DNA of 64,000 nucleotides from Viola odorata. Lineage: Eukaryota > Streptophyta > Magnoliopsida > Malpighiales > Violaceae. Under the pieces are notes generated by a model. The model was not told where the DNA came from. It was given only the letters and a program-made list of their open reading frames with translations, and did no database searches. Shown here one piece after another: positions 1 through 11,059 of this stretch. Location: contig OY829542.1 of NCBI GenBank assembly GCA_963691705.1, positions 26,212,579 through 26,276,578 of the forward strand. Reading direction: 5' to 3'. The stretch's first letter is position 1. Every line of letters starts with the position of its first letter. Made by a program: the position numbers and the translations under genes.

Positions 1-182
1 GCCATCTCTTGTGCTTCCTTAGTTGTCATCTCTTTCTTTGTCGCGGATATCTCCTTCACCTCTTCCTTAACTCCTTGAGTTGATACTTCTAATGCACTCA
101 ACTGGTCACTGATAAGTCGAAGCATCTTAAGCATTTCTCCCCTTTCGTCTTCCTCCATTCCTTTCTCCGATGAACTAGACAT
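1..182 (-). CDS. Element G gag, N-terminal fragment (runs off window)
   Basis: The ATG is at 182-180 and the frame stays open for 60 codons to the left window edge. The peptide begins MSSSSEKGMEEDERGEM and is rich in Glu and Lys, with a pattern suggesting a short coiled coil. It lies downstream (on the minus strand) of an LTR and a primer-binding site, which is where gag starts in a Ty3/gypsy element. The non-coding leader to its right resembles the leader of element A (30.8-31.7 kb), so G and A are related. No gag domain is visible in this short piece; identification rests on position. Confidence 0.6.
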   Translation of the reverse strand, partial: MSSSSEKGMEEDERGEMLKMLRLISDQLSALEVSTQGVKEEVKEISATKKEMTTKEAQEM

Positions 183-976
183 TCCTGAAAATTCACAACA
201 AGCGAAAGAAAATGTAAAATTGTACTAAACCTACGCTCCCTCACATGTTTTCTCTCATGTTTAAACGCTCTATTAGTCTCACAAAATCATTCACACTTCT
301 CTGCAATTGTTCACGAGGAAACGCCAATGACTCAAGAATTTTCAAGAAAGGCTTCCAAAAAGACACGCAAAGACAACTAGCTTCGAAAGGAATTTAGATA
401 CTCAACAAATAAATTAGTTGCAAAGATCAATCAACTAAATAATTGTTAGGCTGGAGTAGAAGATATATAGGTGTATAAGAATCAAAGAAAGCTCAAATTT
501 TCAAGAAGACTCAAGTAAATCACAAAATTTCGTTTTTGACTAAACTTGTGAAATTAGGGTTTGCAACTTGTAAACTTGATATCTCTCAACTCTAACCACC
601 AAATCGATTGATTCTTTTTGCTATGAGTATGAAATACTCTCTAGTATTTTGTTTTTTTTTTCGTTCTGATTTGAATTTTTTTTATTTTTCTACCTTTTTT
701 TTTTACTCTAAGAACGAATGTAAATAACAATTAAATAAAATACTCTTTTTGGTATTTTTGACACTTTTTGGACAGAAAATAAATACACAAATCGCAACTA
801 CGATTTGTTACACAAAATGCAACTTGATCTAGATCGTAAATTGACTCGATGCAATAAAACAAACTAACAAAACAGAACGCAAGGAGATTGATTATAGATC
901 GGGAAGAAGAAGAATCAATCTCAACAAAGAAAATGAAATAATTAAAAGGATAGATACCAAACCTTGAACCCCTTGA
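183..976 (-). other. 5' untranslated leader of element G
   Basis: AT-rich non-coding stretch between the primer-binding site and the gag start. It has T-rich runs near 645-710 and is alignable by eye to the leader of element A at 30.8-31.69 kb, for example in the part just upstream of gag. No other feature is seen. Confidence 0.6.
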
Positions 977-988
977 GCTCCGCTACCA
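977..988 (-). promoter_or_regulatory. Primer-binding site of element G
   Basis: On the minus strand the site reads TGGTAGCGGAGC, matching 10 of 12 bases of the usual plant initiator-Met tRNA primer site (TGGTATCAGAGC). It sits 2-4 bases beyond the LTR end. The same variant is present in element A at 31695-31706. Confidence 0.65.
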
Positions 989-990
989 AG

Positions 991-1870
991 AGATACGATC
1001 CTAGTTGCCTAGGGTTCATAACGAATACTTTTCCTGATCTAGTTTGCGGTTTGGATTTGACTGCGGAATAAAATAACTCTTTTGAATGCGTAAACCTCCT
1101 AACAGACCTGCGTTAGACAACCCAAGCTAAACAATTGAGGTTCTTGTATCGAGTTCTAGACCTAGTAAGAGACCTACCTTACTCAACCTAGGGGAAACGA
1201 AATAATAGTGTTTGAACTCTCGGTCTTTTACTTGTAGATCGACTTAAGCGTTCGGACTTAAGAAGTTACAAGGCTCACACGTGAACAATAGAAAAACTCT
1301 CTGATTTTAATTGACAAAAAGCATTACTTACAATGAGCACAATCGGCTCTATATATAGGCAAAGTACCTAGTACTAGTTTAACTATAACTAGAAGTTCTA
1401 ATACGAGTAGGAATAGAAGTCCTATCTAATAAATAACTATAATAACTAAATAAACTAAATAATAAATACTTAATTAAGTTCCAGAAGCTTCAAGATAGCT
1501 TTCGTCCGCATGGGCTCCAAGATGGGCTTGGCCACGCGTTCACACTGCGCACCAAAATGTCCACCCACCCTAACTTTTGATTGGCTTGTCCGATTGTGCT
1601 GAAACTTGTCCCAATAGAAAGATAACACCCAAAAATAGTATGAGGGTGATCCTAGTTCTGGTCCAGGCCTGACTGGACCAAATAATGATCATTGGCGTTG
1701 ACGGATGCATCCGGAAACCCTAATCTGGCCGTCATGATGTCTCCATGAGCCAACTCGCAAACGACTCGTGCCTTTGGCCTAAAATTTGGACAACAACTCC
1801 CTGACATCCCAATCGGTCTTGTACTTTGTCAACGGCTCATACAACTTATCGTATTCCCAAGGTGGCTCAG
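991..1870 (-). repeat. 5' LTR of element G, interrupted by element C
   Basis: It begins next to the primer site with ATACGATCCTAG, close to the TGATACGATCC end of the element A LTR. A TATA box (ctatatata at 1349-1357 on plus) gives leftward transcription. The part at 1779-1870 is an open minus-strand frame (EPPWEYDKLYEPL...) ending in TAG at 1781-1779. This fits a family in which the end of pol runs into the LTR, as in A and C. Element C is inserted at 1871, so the outer end of this LTR is not seen here. Confidence 0.6.
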
Positions 1871-2905
1871 TGATAAGGCCCAAGCGCCTCAAGAGAAGAT
1901 GAAGCCGCAAGTTGAGATCAACGGATCTAGTCCTCGCGCACGGATGGTTCCCAAAGCTTAGACGGATGGATGAACGGATATTTTAGATGGAAGGGGAGTT
2001 TAGATGCAGTGTAAATGAAGGAAAGATAGAGGTGTATGGATGATAAACTTAAATGGAACTTGATAATCAAAAGGAACCCTTACAACAAGGCAAGACAACC
2101 TCCTTAGAATGATTTACAAGGACCTCTCTTCTATAAATTAACCCACTCAAGCTAAAGCTTGAGCAGCTAAATTACAAGAAAAGATGATGGATAAACAATG
2201 GTTTTTCAGCCCTAATGGCCCTGGTTACCAAGAACCTAAATTACCTAGCTAAAGGTTTGGTCTTATGATGGATATCATAATCAAAATCAAAGACAACCTA
2301 TAAATGAGGCTAAATCCTTCAATTTATAGGGGAAATATTTACAAAGGGGAGAAGACCCTAAACACCCTTGGACAAAGGGTTTCCTTCTTTGGATGGTGCG
2401 GCCTTGGGTGTGGGCTTAAGTTGCCTTAGGCGCAGATGGGCTAAGACCGAGCTGGCGATGGGCCGAGGCCGCGGGTGTGTGACAAAGCTCGGGCGCGGGC
2501 ATGCGATAAGGTTAAGGGCGCGAGTGTGCGACAGAGCTCGGGCGTGTGACAGGGCTCGGGTGCAGGCACGGGCATGCGATAGGGCTCGGGCGGGAGTGTG
2601 CGACTAGGCCCGGGCATGGACGTGCGACAGGGCTCGGGTGTGGGCGTGTGACAGGGCTCGGGCACGGGCGTGCGATGGCAATGTGAGGCACGGGCGTGCG
2701 ATGGCAATGTGAGGCACGGGCGTGCCATGGTTCGGCTCGGGCACGCAAGGGCGTGCGATAGCAAGGCCTTGGCGTGGACGCATAGTGGCTCTCATGGGTC
2801 GTCGCCTCCTCAATAACCACTTCGGACTTTAGTGTCGATAGGAGCATGGTGGCTAAGTTCGGGCTTCTAGTGGGGTCTCGAAGGGAGGCTTCTGTACTCG
2901 TATCA
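1871..2905 (-). repeat. 3' LTR of element C
   Basis: It runs from TGATAAGG (plus) to GTACTCGTATCA, with TG...CA ends, 1,035 bp. The first ~560 bp match the right copy at 34505-35067 with few changes. A leftward TATA box (cctataaatt on minus) lies near 2321-2330. The GC-rich part 2470-2770 is a minisatellite of short variants of gggctcgggcgtgcga. On the minus strand the coding frame enters this LTR directly from the internal region. Confidence 0.7.
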
Positions 2906-3702
2906 TTCCATCTGCCTTTGAAGAGATTCGACCTCGAATCTGGAGGTTCAATTCCTTGCTCAGCCAAACGGGTCAAGGCATGCTCTCGGCTAGTGCTCAC
3001 ACACGGAATTCCCTTGACACAACCCTCGGGAATGTTAGGCCAAGCCGGAGGCCATCTTTGGATAAGGCATAAGGGCACAGACGGGGATGGCCCAAGAACA
3101 ACTAAGGTTCGGTCAAGACGGGATGAGGAGGTGACTCGGGCCAAGTGCGGGCTCCTAGTAGTGGGCAAGAAGGCATGGGCACTACGGACAACCAAAGGAG
3201 TGACGAAAGGGATCCGGGTAAATTGCCGGATCGTGAGACCTCTTGAAGGCGCCAAAAATGAAAGGAAAAGGGCGCGGCCAACGTGCCCAAATCCAAGGAG
3301 GAAAGGGTCAACAAGGCTATGTGTAGGCACCTTCGGGATGACGGAAAACTCACTACCAAGGGACCATAAGGTGCGCTTCCGTGCAAGACAATGGAAGGCC
3401 TTCTCGTGGCTGCCCGAAGAGAACTCACAAGCTGACGTTATACTCCTATCGCTCCCAAACTCCACATCATCACCATCCGAAAGGACCTTAAGTAATTCCT
3501 CGGCAATAGGGAGCACCTCATCTTCACGAAGTGGCGGTGGGTCGGCCGACTCAACAATAGAAAGAATCCCACACTCCTCACGCTTTGCCTCAACCAATGT
3601 GCTTTGACCAAGTAGCTTGCTCTCTTGCTCTATCCAAGACACTTCCCATAGATGCGCATTCTCTTCTATGAGGGCCTTAAGTGTTGCAATAGCCGAGTCC
3701 AA
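2512..3702 (-). CDS. Element C second ORF, gag-like region fused to pol-like tail
   Basis: An open frame of 396 codons beginning MDSAIATLKALIEEN. The first ~60 residues are helical and acidic, followed by a Pro/Asp/Glu-rich stretch (ADPPPLREDEVLP). Near residue 250 the motif PPDSRSNLFKGRWND resembles the end of gypsy pol (compare DLRENPFEGGGND in element A). The frame then crosses the LTR border at 2905 and ends in Pro/His/Arg repeats encoded by the LTR minisatellite, which are probably not functional. A frameshift near 3710 separates it from the Tyr-rich gag-like segment upstream. I do not recognise a catalytic domain. It may be a real protein or only a chance-open remnant. Confidence 0.45.
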   Translation of the reverse strand: MDSAIATLKALIEENAHLWEVSWIEQESKLLGQSTLVEAKREECGILSIVESADPPPLREDEVLPIAEELLKVLSDGDDVEFGSDRSITSACEFSSGSHEKAFHCLARKRTLWSLGSEFSVIPKVPTHSLVDPFLLGFGHVGRALFLSFLAPSRGLTIRQFTRIPFVTPLVVRSAHAFLPTTRSPHLARVTSSSRLDRTLVVLGPSPSVPLCLIQRWPPAWPNIPEGCVKGIPCVSTSREHALTRLAEQGIEPPDSRSNLFKGRWNDTSTEASLRDPTRSPNLATMLLSTLKSEVVIEEATTHESHYASTPRPCYRTPLRARAEPWHARASHCHRTPVPHIAIARPCPSPVTRPHPSPVARPCPGLVAHSRPSPIACPCLHPSPVTRPSSVAHSRP

Positions 3703-3712
3703 GGGGGAAGGG

Positions 3713-4103
3713 CTAGGGCATACTGAGGCTCACACACATGGGAAGTGACACGACTATATGAGCCCGGAGGGGTCCTACGGACATGGTGTGAAGGTGGCTC
3801 TTTGTGATAAGATGGGGCGTGGCGATGAAGCGCACTAGAGGCCGGTGGCTCATAGGAGAGTGAAGGGGGTCTTCGGACAAAGACATAGGAAGAGGTGCCG
3901 AGACCATGGTTTGAAGAGAGGCTTCGGCCATGGGGTCAAAATCCAGCTTCAGCGTAAGAGCTTTGGCCTTGGCTCCCATGCCGAGAGGGCCCTTCCATGT
4001 AGTCCGCTTGCCCATAATAATCATCCCTATTGTCCGCACTAGAGGCATAACCAAAGGCTTGCAGGGAGGGCTCATGAAGATCATAATCCCATCGAGAAGA
4101 AGG
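3713..4103 (-). pseudogene. Element C gag-like ORF, distal part (interrupted by A)
   Basis: This continues the Tyr-rich ORF that starts at 32953. Codons begin exactly at 4103 (PSSRWDYDLHEPS...) in the phase left at 32657, so removing element A and one copy of the 5-bp target sequence restores the frame. The frame has a TGA at 3938-3936 (Gly-Phe-stop, compatible with CGA to TGA) and then continues with Tyr, His and Pro-rich sequence (APSYHKEPPSHH) to about 3713, where it shifts frame into the next ORF. The function is unknown. Position and composition suggest a gag-like structural protein. Confidence 0.5.
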
Positions 4104-4108
4104 TGCGA
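4104..4108. repeat. Left target-site copy of element A (TGCGA)
   Basis: The five bases next to the left end of A are TGCGA; the five next to its right end (32657-32661) are TACGG. They differ by two transitions, as expected for an old, methylated duplication. The in-frame gag on both sides supports this placement. Confidence 0.45.
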
Positions 4109-5080
4109 TGATACGATCCTAGTTGTGTAGGATGCGTAGCATGTATTCTGATCGTTGTTCAAAGACGGATTTCGATGCGGAATAAGATAACTCACATAGA
4201 CAATATAAGTTTGCTGATCGCTAAGCACCAACCAACCTAGTCCGAACAAGGGAGGATCCTTGTCGAATCACTAAGCCTATATCCCTTGTGGATATCAACC
4301 TAGGGCAGACGAATAAGTAGGATGCAATTTCAGTTTTACTTGTTGACGACCCGAGTATTGCGGACTTGAGAAGGAACAAGGTTCAATCACATGAACAATT
4401 GGGCAGAGATTTGAAAGAACAAAGTCTTAATTTATCAAAATAAAAGCCAACCTTATAATGAGGTTAAGCGGTCGCTTATATAGTGTTTTACAACCAACCC
4501 TAATAGAAATAGAAGTAGGAGTTCTAATTAAGGAAAAAGACATAATTAACTAATTAATTAAATAGAGTAATTAACTAATTAATTAAAAATGGAAACAGAA
4601 GTCGTTGCCCAAATCAGACAAGGGAAACACCATAGGACAAGGAGTCCTAGCACGCGAAGGACAAGGAGTCCTCGCGCCATAAGGACTCGCACGCCGCCCA
4701 CTCGGACTAGGGTTTGCGTGCGCGCCTCTGCACCCCGAATTAGGGTTTGGGCTATCTTCCAAACGGCTCGAGTCTTTCCGATGAAACTTGGGCTCCCACT
4801 CCTTGACATGTTGTAGCATATGTTTGACTTGGTAGATGGGAAAGGTCAGCCCATCTACGCGTCAATCTGCTACCCAGTAGAGATAACGTCATATGTCGTG
4901 ATGGTGAGTAGATTGACCATGTGTGGGGCCTTCTCTTGAAGTGCAGCCTCCTCACTTGTCATCTCGCATTCTAACTCCTTGTGAATGAGAGATGACAACT
5001 TGTCTTGAAGCTTTCTAGCTCTTGCTCGCGTCATCGGACCAGCAGGCAGTAAAGGCATGTCGATGCGTGGATTCGCATCA
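4109..5080 (-). repeat. 3' LTR of element A
   Basis: The ends are TGATACGATCC and GGATTCGCATCA, near-perfect inverted copies of each other, with TG...CA termini (972 bp). The polypurine tract directly abuts the right end. The LTR matches 31709-32656 and 36280-37227. The last ~70 codons of pol lie inside this LTR, with the stop at 4872-4870, so every LTR copy carries the pol tail. Confidence 0.8.
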
Positions 5081-5094
5081 TTCCCTCCCCCTTC
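5081..5094 (-). promoter_or_regulatory. Polypurine tract of element A
   Basis: On the minus strand the sequence is GAAGGGGGAGGGAA, directly followed by the LTR start TGATGCG. This is the position and composition of the plus-strand primer for reverse transcription. Confidence 0.8.
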
Positions 5095-6853
5095 GAAAGG
5101 ATTCTCCCTCAAATCTGAATCAGCATCAACGTCAAGGCCATAATCGTCCCCTACATCAAACAAAGTCAAGTCAGAAACATTGAAAGTAGAACTAATGGAA
5201 CCATACTCACTAGGTAATGCTAGTTTGTAAGCATTATTATTGATCTTTTAAACAATTTGAAATGGTCCATCTCCTCTCGGCGATATCTTGCCACGGCGTT
5301 GGGCTGGAAAGCATTCCTTTCGCATGTGCAGCCACACCCAATCTCCAACGTTGAAGGCAACTAGTTTTCTGCCTTCGTTCTGCTTAAGCACCACCTTCTT
5401 ATTCATGCACTCAATATTTTGTTTCGCCTTAGCATACAATTGCTTAATGAAATCAACCTTTTGTGCACCATCTAGACTCACAACATCACTCAACGGTCCA
5501 AAATAGTCCTAGGATTAAATCCATAAACAAGTTCAAAAGGTGAGTAATGAGTAGTGGAATGAACAGTACGATTATAAGCAAACTCAATAAAAGGGAGATG
5601 ATCAACCCAAGTAGAAATATGCTTACGGACTAGGGTACGCAACAAAGACTCAAGCATACGATTCACTACCTCAGTCTGTCTATCTGTCTGTGGGTGATAA
5701 GAAGTAGAATAAAGTAATTTTGTACCAAGTTTCTTCCACAAGACACGCCAAAAGTGGCTAAGGAACTTGGTATCTCTATCACTCACAATAGTCAAGGGAA
5801 TTCCAAGCAAACGAACTACTTCACGAAAGAATAAATCAGCAATTTGGGTCGCATCATAAGTAGTTGAACATGGAATAAAATGTGACATCTTAGAGAACTG
5901 GTCTACTACAACAAAGACATCCTTCCCATTTTTGGACTTAGGCAGCCTTACAACAAAATCCATGGACAGATCGGTCCAAGGATGGGAAGGCGTAGGTAAC
6001 GGAATAAACTCACCATGACCAGCCGACTTAGATTTGGCTCTATGACAAATTAAACAACGAGCAATAATACGAACCACATCACGCTTCATATGAGGCCAGT
6101 AAAAGTGATCATGCAATACATCTAAGGTCTTAGTCACGCCAAAGTGACCCATCAGATCGCCACTATATGATTCATGCACAAGTAATTCACGTAAAGAGCA
6201 ATGAGGGATACACAATCGTTTATGCTTAAATAAATAACCATCATGCTTGTAAAATTTAGAACCAGCAATAGACACACCATATTTGTATATATCACCAAAA
6301 TCAGTATCGATAGGGTATAGCTCAATTATATGCGAAAATCCAAGTAATTTTGCATTAAGTGAAGTGATCAGCGCATACCTTCGCGATAGTGCATCAGTGA
6401 CTACATTGTCTTTACCTTGTTTGTAATGGATGTGGTAAGGAAAAGCCTCAATAAACTCCATCCATGTGGCATGGCGTCGGTTGAGCTTGCCTTGTCCTTT
6501 GAGGTACTTCAGGCTCAAGTGGTCCGTGTGTATTATGATCTCACGCGGCGTGAGGTAATGCTACCAAGTCTCAAGAGCACGCACAAGGGCATAGAATTCC
6601 TTGTCATAGGTCGGATACCGCAGTTGTGCATCCTTAAGCTTCTCGCTGAAGTAGGCGATGGGGTGCTTCTCTTGCATAAGAACAACACCAATCCCAATAC
6701 CACTTGTGTCGCATTCGATCTCAAATGCCTTGCTGAAATCCGAGAGAGCTAACACCGGGGCCGAACATAAAGCGCTCCTTGAGTGTTGTAAACCCCTCCT
6801 CTTGCTGCTGCTCCCACCTGAAAACAAGATTCTTTTTGGTCAGTTCAGTCAGT

Positions 6854-6858
6854 GGTAC
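6854..6858. repeat. Left target-site duplication of element O (GGTAC)
   Basis: GGTAC immediately precedes TGTCGCGCCCCC. The identical GGTAC follows the right end of O at 27928-27932. The perfect 5-bp duplication proves that O inserted as one unit into the pol gene of A, within a Val-Pro codon pair. Confidence 0.95.
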
Positions 6859-7879
6859 TGTCGCGCCCCCACGAAAATTAAAAAACTCGCAAGTGTGCAA
6901 CGAAATTTGGGACCTTACAATGCTCAGCGTAGACAGACGCCTCGCAACATACAATGAAGTCGCCACCCTAATTTGGTTGCTAGGCTTTAGGGAACCTTAA
7001 TCGTCATGGCATAGGAAATATAATAAGTAAAAAAAACTAAAGGCACAAAAAAGGGGTCTGGACCCCAGACAAAAGGTTCGGGGTCGTATTATGGTCTCGG
7101 GAAGGTGTTAGGCACCCGAGTCACATCCGAAAATGGTTACCGGTTGATGAGAGAGGTGTTTAAAAGGTGTTTGATGAAAATGCGTTTTATTTTGAAAAAG
7201 GGGGCCCTCAGAGGAATCGTCACTTTAGCCTTTTCCACAATCGGGACCGTTCAAAAATAATAAAAAAGATCTTTCGGACGGGGTTACCGTTTATCAAGAT
7301 CAGTCTATTATTCTTGACCGTAACGTGATGGGACTGAATTTTCTGTAAGACTGAATGAGCGCCCTCTTATTTCATCATCGGGCCATGCATGATTAGATTG
7401 ATTGCTATGTGAACCTATCATGGATTGCTAACAGAGTACCAATTTTAAATGATTGGTTTTTGAAGTGGAAAACTGATGTGGGATCGAAAGTCCCCATGTA
7501 CATGCAGTCAATATATGCGAGAATTTAAAATCACATGAATATGGCATTTGAAGCGACTCTTTAAACACGTTGTTCATGTGGGTTGATTTTAATTCTAACA
7601 GTTCTATATATCATGCGTACGACTGCTATTTTACGAAAAAAGCGCTGAATAAATAAAAGGGAATCGAAAGGCGTACTTTCGAGCGAAGCTTGAATTTAAA
7701 ACCTACAAAGTGAGAGTATTAGTGATAGCTTGAGAAAGAAGTAAACAATTTTATGAGTGCGAAAATTTAAATGACAGTTGATTGCATACGAGAAATGATG
7801 AATTTTGCGTATACGAAAGTGAGATGCTGGGTTTGACAAAAATGATGACAGTTATTTGTATGCGAAAAATGATGGATTT

Positions 7880-8870
7880 TACGCATACGAGAATTTAAAT
7901 GCTGAGCTGATTTGCATGCGATAAATGATTGATTTTACGCATACGAAATTTAAATGTTGGGTTGATCGTATGTGAAAAATGATTGATTTTACACATACGA
8001 GAATTTAAATGGTATGGTGATTGCATGCGAAAAATGATTGATTTTACGCATGTGAGAATTTTAACAGTGCTACGTGATTGCATGCCAAAAATGATTGATT
8101 TTAAGCATGTGAGAATTAAAATGCTACGTTGATTGCATGCGAAAAATGATTGATTTTAAGCATGCGAGAATCTAACATCTACGTGATTGCATGCGAAAAA
8201 TGATTGATTTTAAGCATGTGAGAATTAAAATGCTACGTTGATTGCATGCGAAAAATGATTGATTTTAAGCATGTGAGAATCTAACATCTACGTGATTGCA
8301 TGCGAAAAATGATTGATTTTAAGCATGTGAGAATTAAAATGCTACGTGATTGCATGCGAAAAATGATTGATTTTAAGCATGTGAGAATTAAAATGCTACG
8401 TTGATTGCATGCGAAAAATGATTGATTTTAAGCATGTGAGAATCTAACATCTACGTGATTGCATGCGAAGAATGATTGATTTTACGCATGTGAGAATTAA
8501 CATGCTACGTTGATTGCATGCGAAAAATGATTGATTTTAAGCATGTGAGAATCTAACATCTACGTGATTGCATGCGAAGAATGATTGATTTTACGCATGG
8601 GAGAATTTAATATCTACGTTGATTGCATGCGAAAAATGATTGATTTTAAGCATGTGAGAATCTAACATCTACGTGATTGCATGCGGAGAATGATTGATTT
8701 TACGCATGTGAGAATTAAAATGCTACGTTGATTGCATGCGAAAAATGATTGATTTTAAGCATGTGAGAATCTAACATCTATGTGATTGCATGCGAAGAAT
8801 GATTGATTTTACGCATGGGAGAATTTAATATCTACGTGATTGCATGCGAAGAATGATTGATTTTAAGCAT
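7880..8870. repeat. Tandem array in 3' LTR of O (~54-57-bp unit)
   Basis: About 17-18 head-to-tail units, each containing gattgcatgcgaaaaatgat and then ttttaagcatgtgagaat. Two slightly different unit types alternate (aaaatgctacgt and ctaacatctacgt). There are no unique spacers, so this is a satellite-like array and not a CRISPR. The right LTR has the same array at about 24990-25850, with fewer units. Confidence 0.9.
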
Positions 8871-9228
8871 ACGAGAATTTAACAGTTGGATAATTTGCAG
8901 AAAGTAGAGAGTTGATATTTGCGAAAAATAAAACAATTGATATTTGCAGAAAATAAAGCAGTTGATATTTGCGGAAGGATTTCCAGCAGTTGTGCGAAAA
9001 ATTAAAGCAGTTGATATTGCGGAAAATAAAACAATTGATATTTGCAGAAAATAAAACAGTTGATATTGCGGAAGGATTTCCAGCAGTTTTGCGAAAAATT
9101 AAAGCAGTTGATATTGCGGAAATTAAAGTGCGACCGTCCATGTAGGCGGTAAAAATAAATAACTGAATTTTTAAATTGCAGAAAATAAAGTGCGGAAATT
9201 TAAAGTGCTAAGAATTAAAACAGTTGAT

Positions 9229-9352
9229 AAGTGCAGAAAATTAAACAGTTGATACGTGCAGAAAATTAAACAGTTGATAAGTGCAGAAAATTAAACAGTT
9301 GATAAGTGCAGAAAATTAAACAGTTGATAAGTGCAGAAAATTAAACAGTTGA
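9229..9352. repeat. 25-bp tandem repeat in 3' LTR of O, five copies
   Basis: Five copies of cagttgataagtgcagaaaattaaa (one base variant). The right LTR has only two copies (about 26228-26277), a 75-bp difference that arose after or during the last transposition. Confidence 0.9.
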
Positions 9353-10985
9353 TAATACGAGAAATTAACGTACGATGCGTACGAATTATTTTTACGAAAA
9401 ACTTGCGATTTGAAATTTCGGAAAGAATTAAAAATCGGAGGGACCTAATTGAAAACTTTGAAAACTTGGGAGGGGGGCCAAAACGGCGCCGTGTGATGAA
9501 TAGGCATGGCACTATTCATCACCCCCTCCCTTGGTCGCCGGAGCTACTGCCGGCGACCCAACTCCGGCCACACTTGGCCGTTTTGAAAAATGGACGTACC
9601 GAAATGTTCGTCTCTTCGACGACTTTCCGACCGTATAAACCTCGATTTTTAGTTTGACTCGTACAAAATTTAATTTCAAAAAAACGACCGAACCGTTAAT
9701 TATCGAAAAACTAATTAATTCGAACAATCTAGCCAACGATTTTCAAAATTGAAAGCATGTATTTAATCTACATTACGTATGTGAATTAATAGCACAAAAA
9801 CAATCAATTTATTTGCTCAAAATCAAGCCAAACGAAATTAAAGAAAACTTGCGCAGAAAAACCGAAGATGAGCTAGAGAGAGAAAGCTCACGTTTCAAAC
9901 TTTGAACTGGACGATTGTCGCTCAATATGAGCAAGCTGATCAAGAGGGAGAAGGAGCAAGGGTTTCTTGCGATTTTGGTCCCGTTTTTACGTTGAATGGG
10001 AGCTCCTATTTATAGGAGAAAATCGCGTGGAGGAGAGGGAGAAGGAGCTGCGCGTGGTGGTGTTGTTCACGCTGGCGGGGCTACGGCCGTGAGGTGGCTG
10101 GGCTAGGGGCGTTGTGATGATGGCCGAGGGGACAGGTAACGGCCGAGGGGACGGGAGCGAGCAGCTCGGTGGCTCGCTCCCCTGTTCACGCACGTCCATG
10201 GCCGTTCGCGTGTGCCATGCACCATGCCCCTTTAATTTGTCAACCGTTGATCTGGTTGACTTTTCTTGAGTTGACCAGATCAACGGTTGTGATTAAAATG
10301 CCCTTTAATTTATTTAAATGGGCTCGAGCTGAGTCCTGCGAGCAAACGCTTGGACTTTTCGATCCGAGGGTACCAGCGCGTAGAGAAAAATATGACGGTT
10401 TTAACCGTATACAGCGAAGCATGAAAATTTCGCGTTTGACGTGTTTATTTTCGCGTTCAAAAGCGCGAAACGCGGGAACGGAAAAATAAAAATGTTACGC
10501 CGAAAATTACACGAAACGTTATATACCGTTGCGAGCAGAAAAAAAGCTAGCAACTAGTTGATGGAAAACATTTAAAAGTCAAGCTGTGGTTCGAGCAGAC
10601 TTACTCGGGTCCAATAAAAGCTCAATAAAAATATTAATAAAATAATAAAAATACTAAAAAATGCGCTAAAATCCTAAAATTCGTGAGATGACCAAAAATG
10701 CAGAAAAACTAGCATACGACTGCCGGATAGTCTAAAATGTGATTTTTTTAGGCTAAAAATAATATTAATAATAATAATGAAAATGCATGCCGAAAAATTA
10801 AAAATGCGATTTCGAAAGCTGACGATGCTAACGACGATGCAAAAATGCAACGAAACACCTAAAAATGCTAGCGATAGTAAACTAACTACAGATGACTGTA
10901 AATCAAGTAAAAATGACAGTAAATTAAATAAATGACAGAAATGCTAAAATTGATTAAAAATGGCGTCAAAATTTGGGTATCAACA

Positions 10986-10999
10986 GTTGCCCCCTCTTT
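10986..10999 (-). promoter_or_regulatory. Polypurine tract of element O
   Basis: On minus the sequence AAAGAGGGGGCAAC lies directly before the LTR start TGTTGATACCC. The position and purine content fit the plus-strand primer. Confidence 0.75.
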
Positions 11000-11059
11000 A
11001 CTGTCTTATCGAAGGATTTGATAAGCAGTAAAGACAGCCGCCCCTATATATATCCGAAT

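Larger units (their letters stand above)
4870..6858 (-). pseudogene. Element A pol: RNase H and integrase
   Basis: Reading leftward from the O insertion, the frame gives the end of the RT connection ([12 protein letters not shown]), then RNase H ([11 protein letters not shown]; later [10 protein letters not shown] and DALSRRY), then integrase. Integrase has the zinc motif His-His-Cys-Cys (HES..., GHFG, CLIC near 6173-6045) and the D,D-35-E triad: D in SMDFVV, D in SDRDTKF and E in RQTEVVNR, with exactly 35 residues between the last two. The C-terminal part (FNVGDWVWLHMRK; DGPFQIV) and the tail GPMTRARARKLQ follow, ending inside the 3' LTR. Lesions are a TAG at 6563-6561 (CAG to TAG likely), a frameshift near 5490, and another near 5245. 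Confidence 0.85.
6859..10985 (-). repeat. 3' LTR of element O (4,127 bp)
   Basis: It starts TGTCGCGCCCCCACG and ends GGGTATCAACA, and is nearly identical to 23977-27927. It contains tandem arrays at about 7880-8870 and 9229-9352 that differ in copy number from the other LTR and account for most of the 176-bp length difference. It contains the phrase gggaaggtgttaggcaccc near 7098-7116, which I recall as common in Ogre-type LTRs. The TATA box on minus (ctataaatag, 10006-10015) gives leftward transcription. Confidence 0.95.

Noticed and set aside
2368..2764. Arg/Cys-rich open frames on both strands
   Set aside because: They result from the GC-rich minisatellite in the C LTR; composition only.
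7880..8870. Regular repeats that might suggest a CRISPR-like array
   Set aside because: Units are head to tail with no unique spacers, lie inside an LTR, and are duplicated in the partner LTR. The DNA is plant nuclear.
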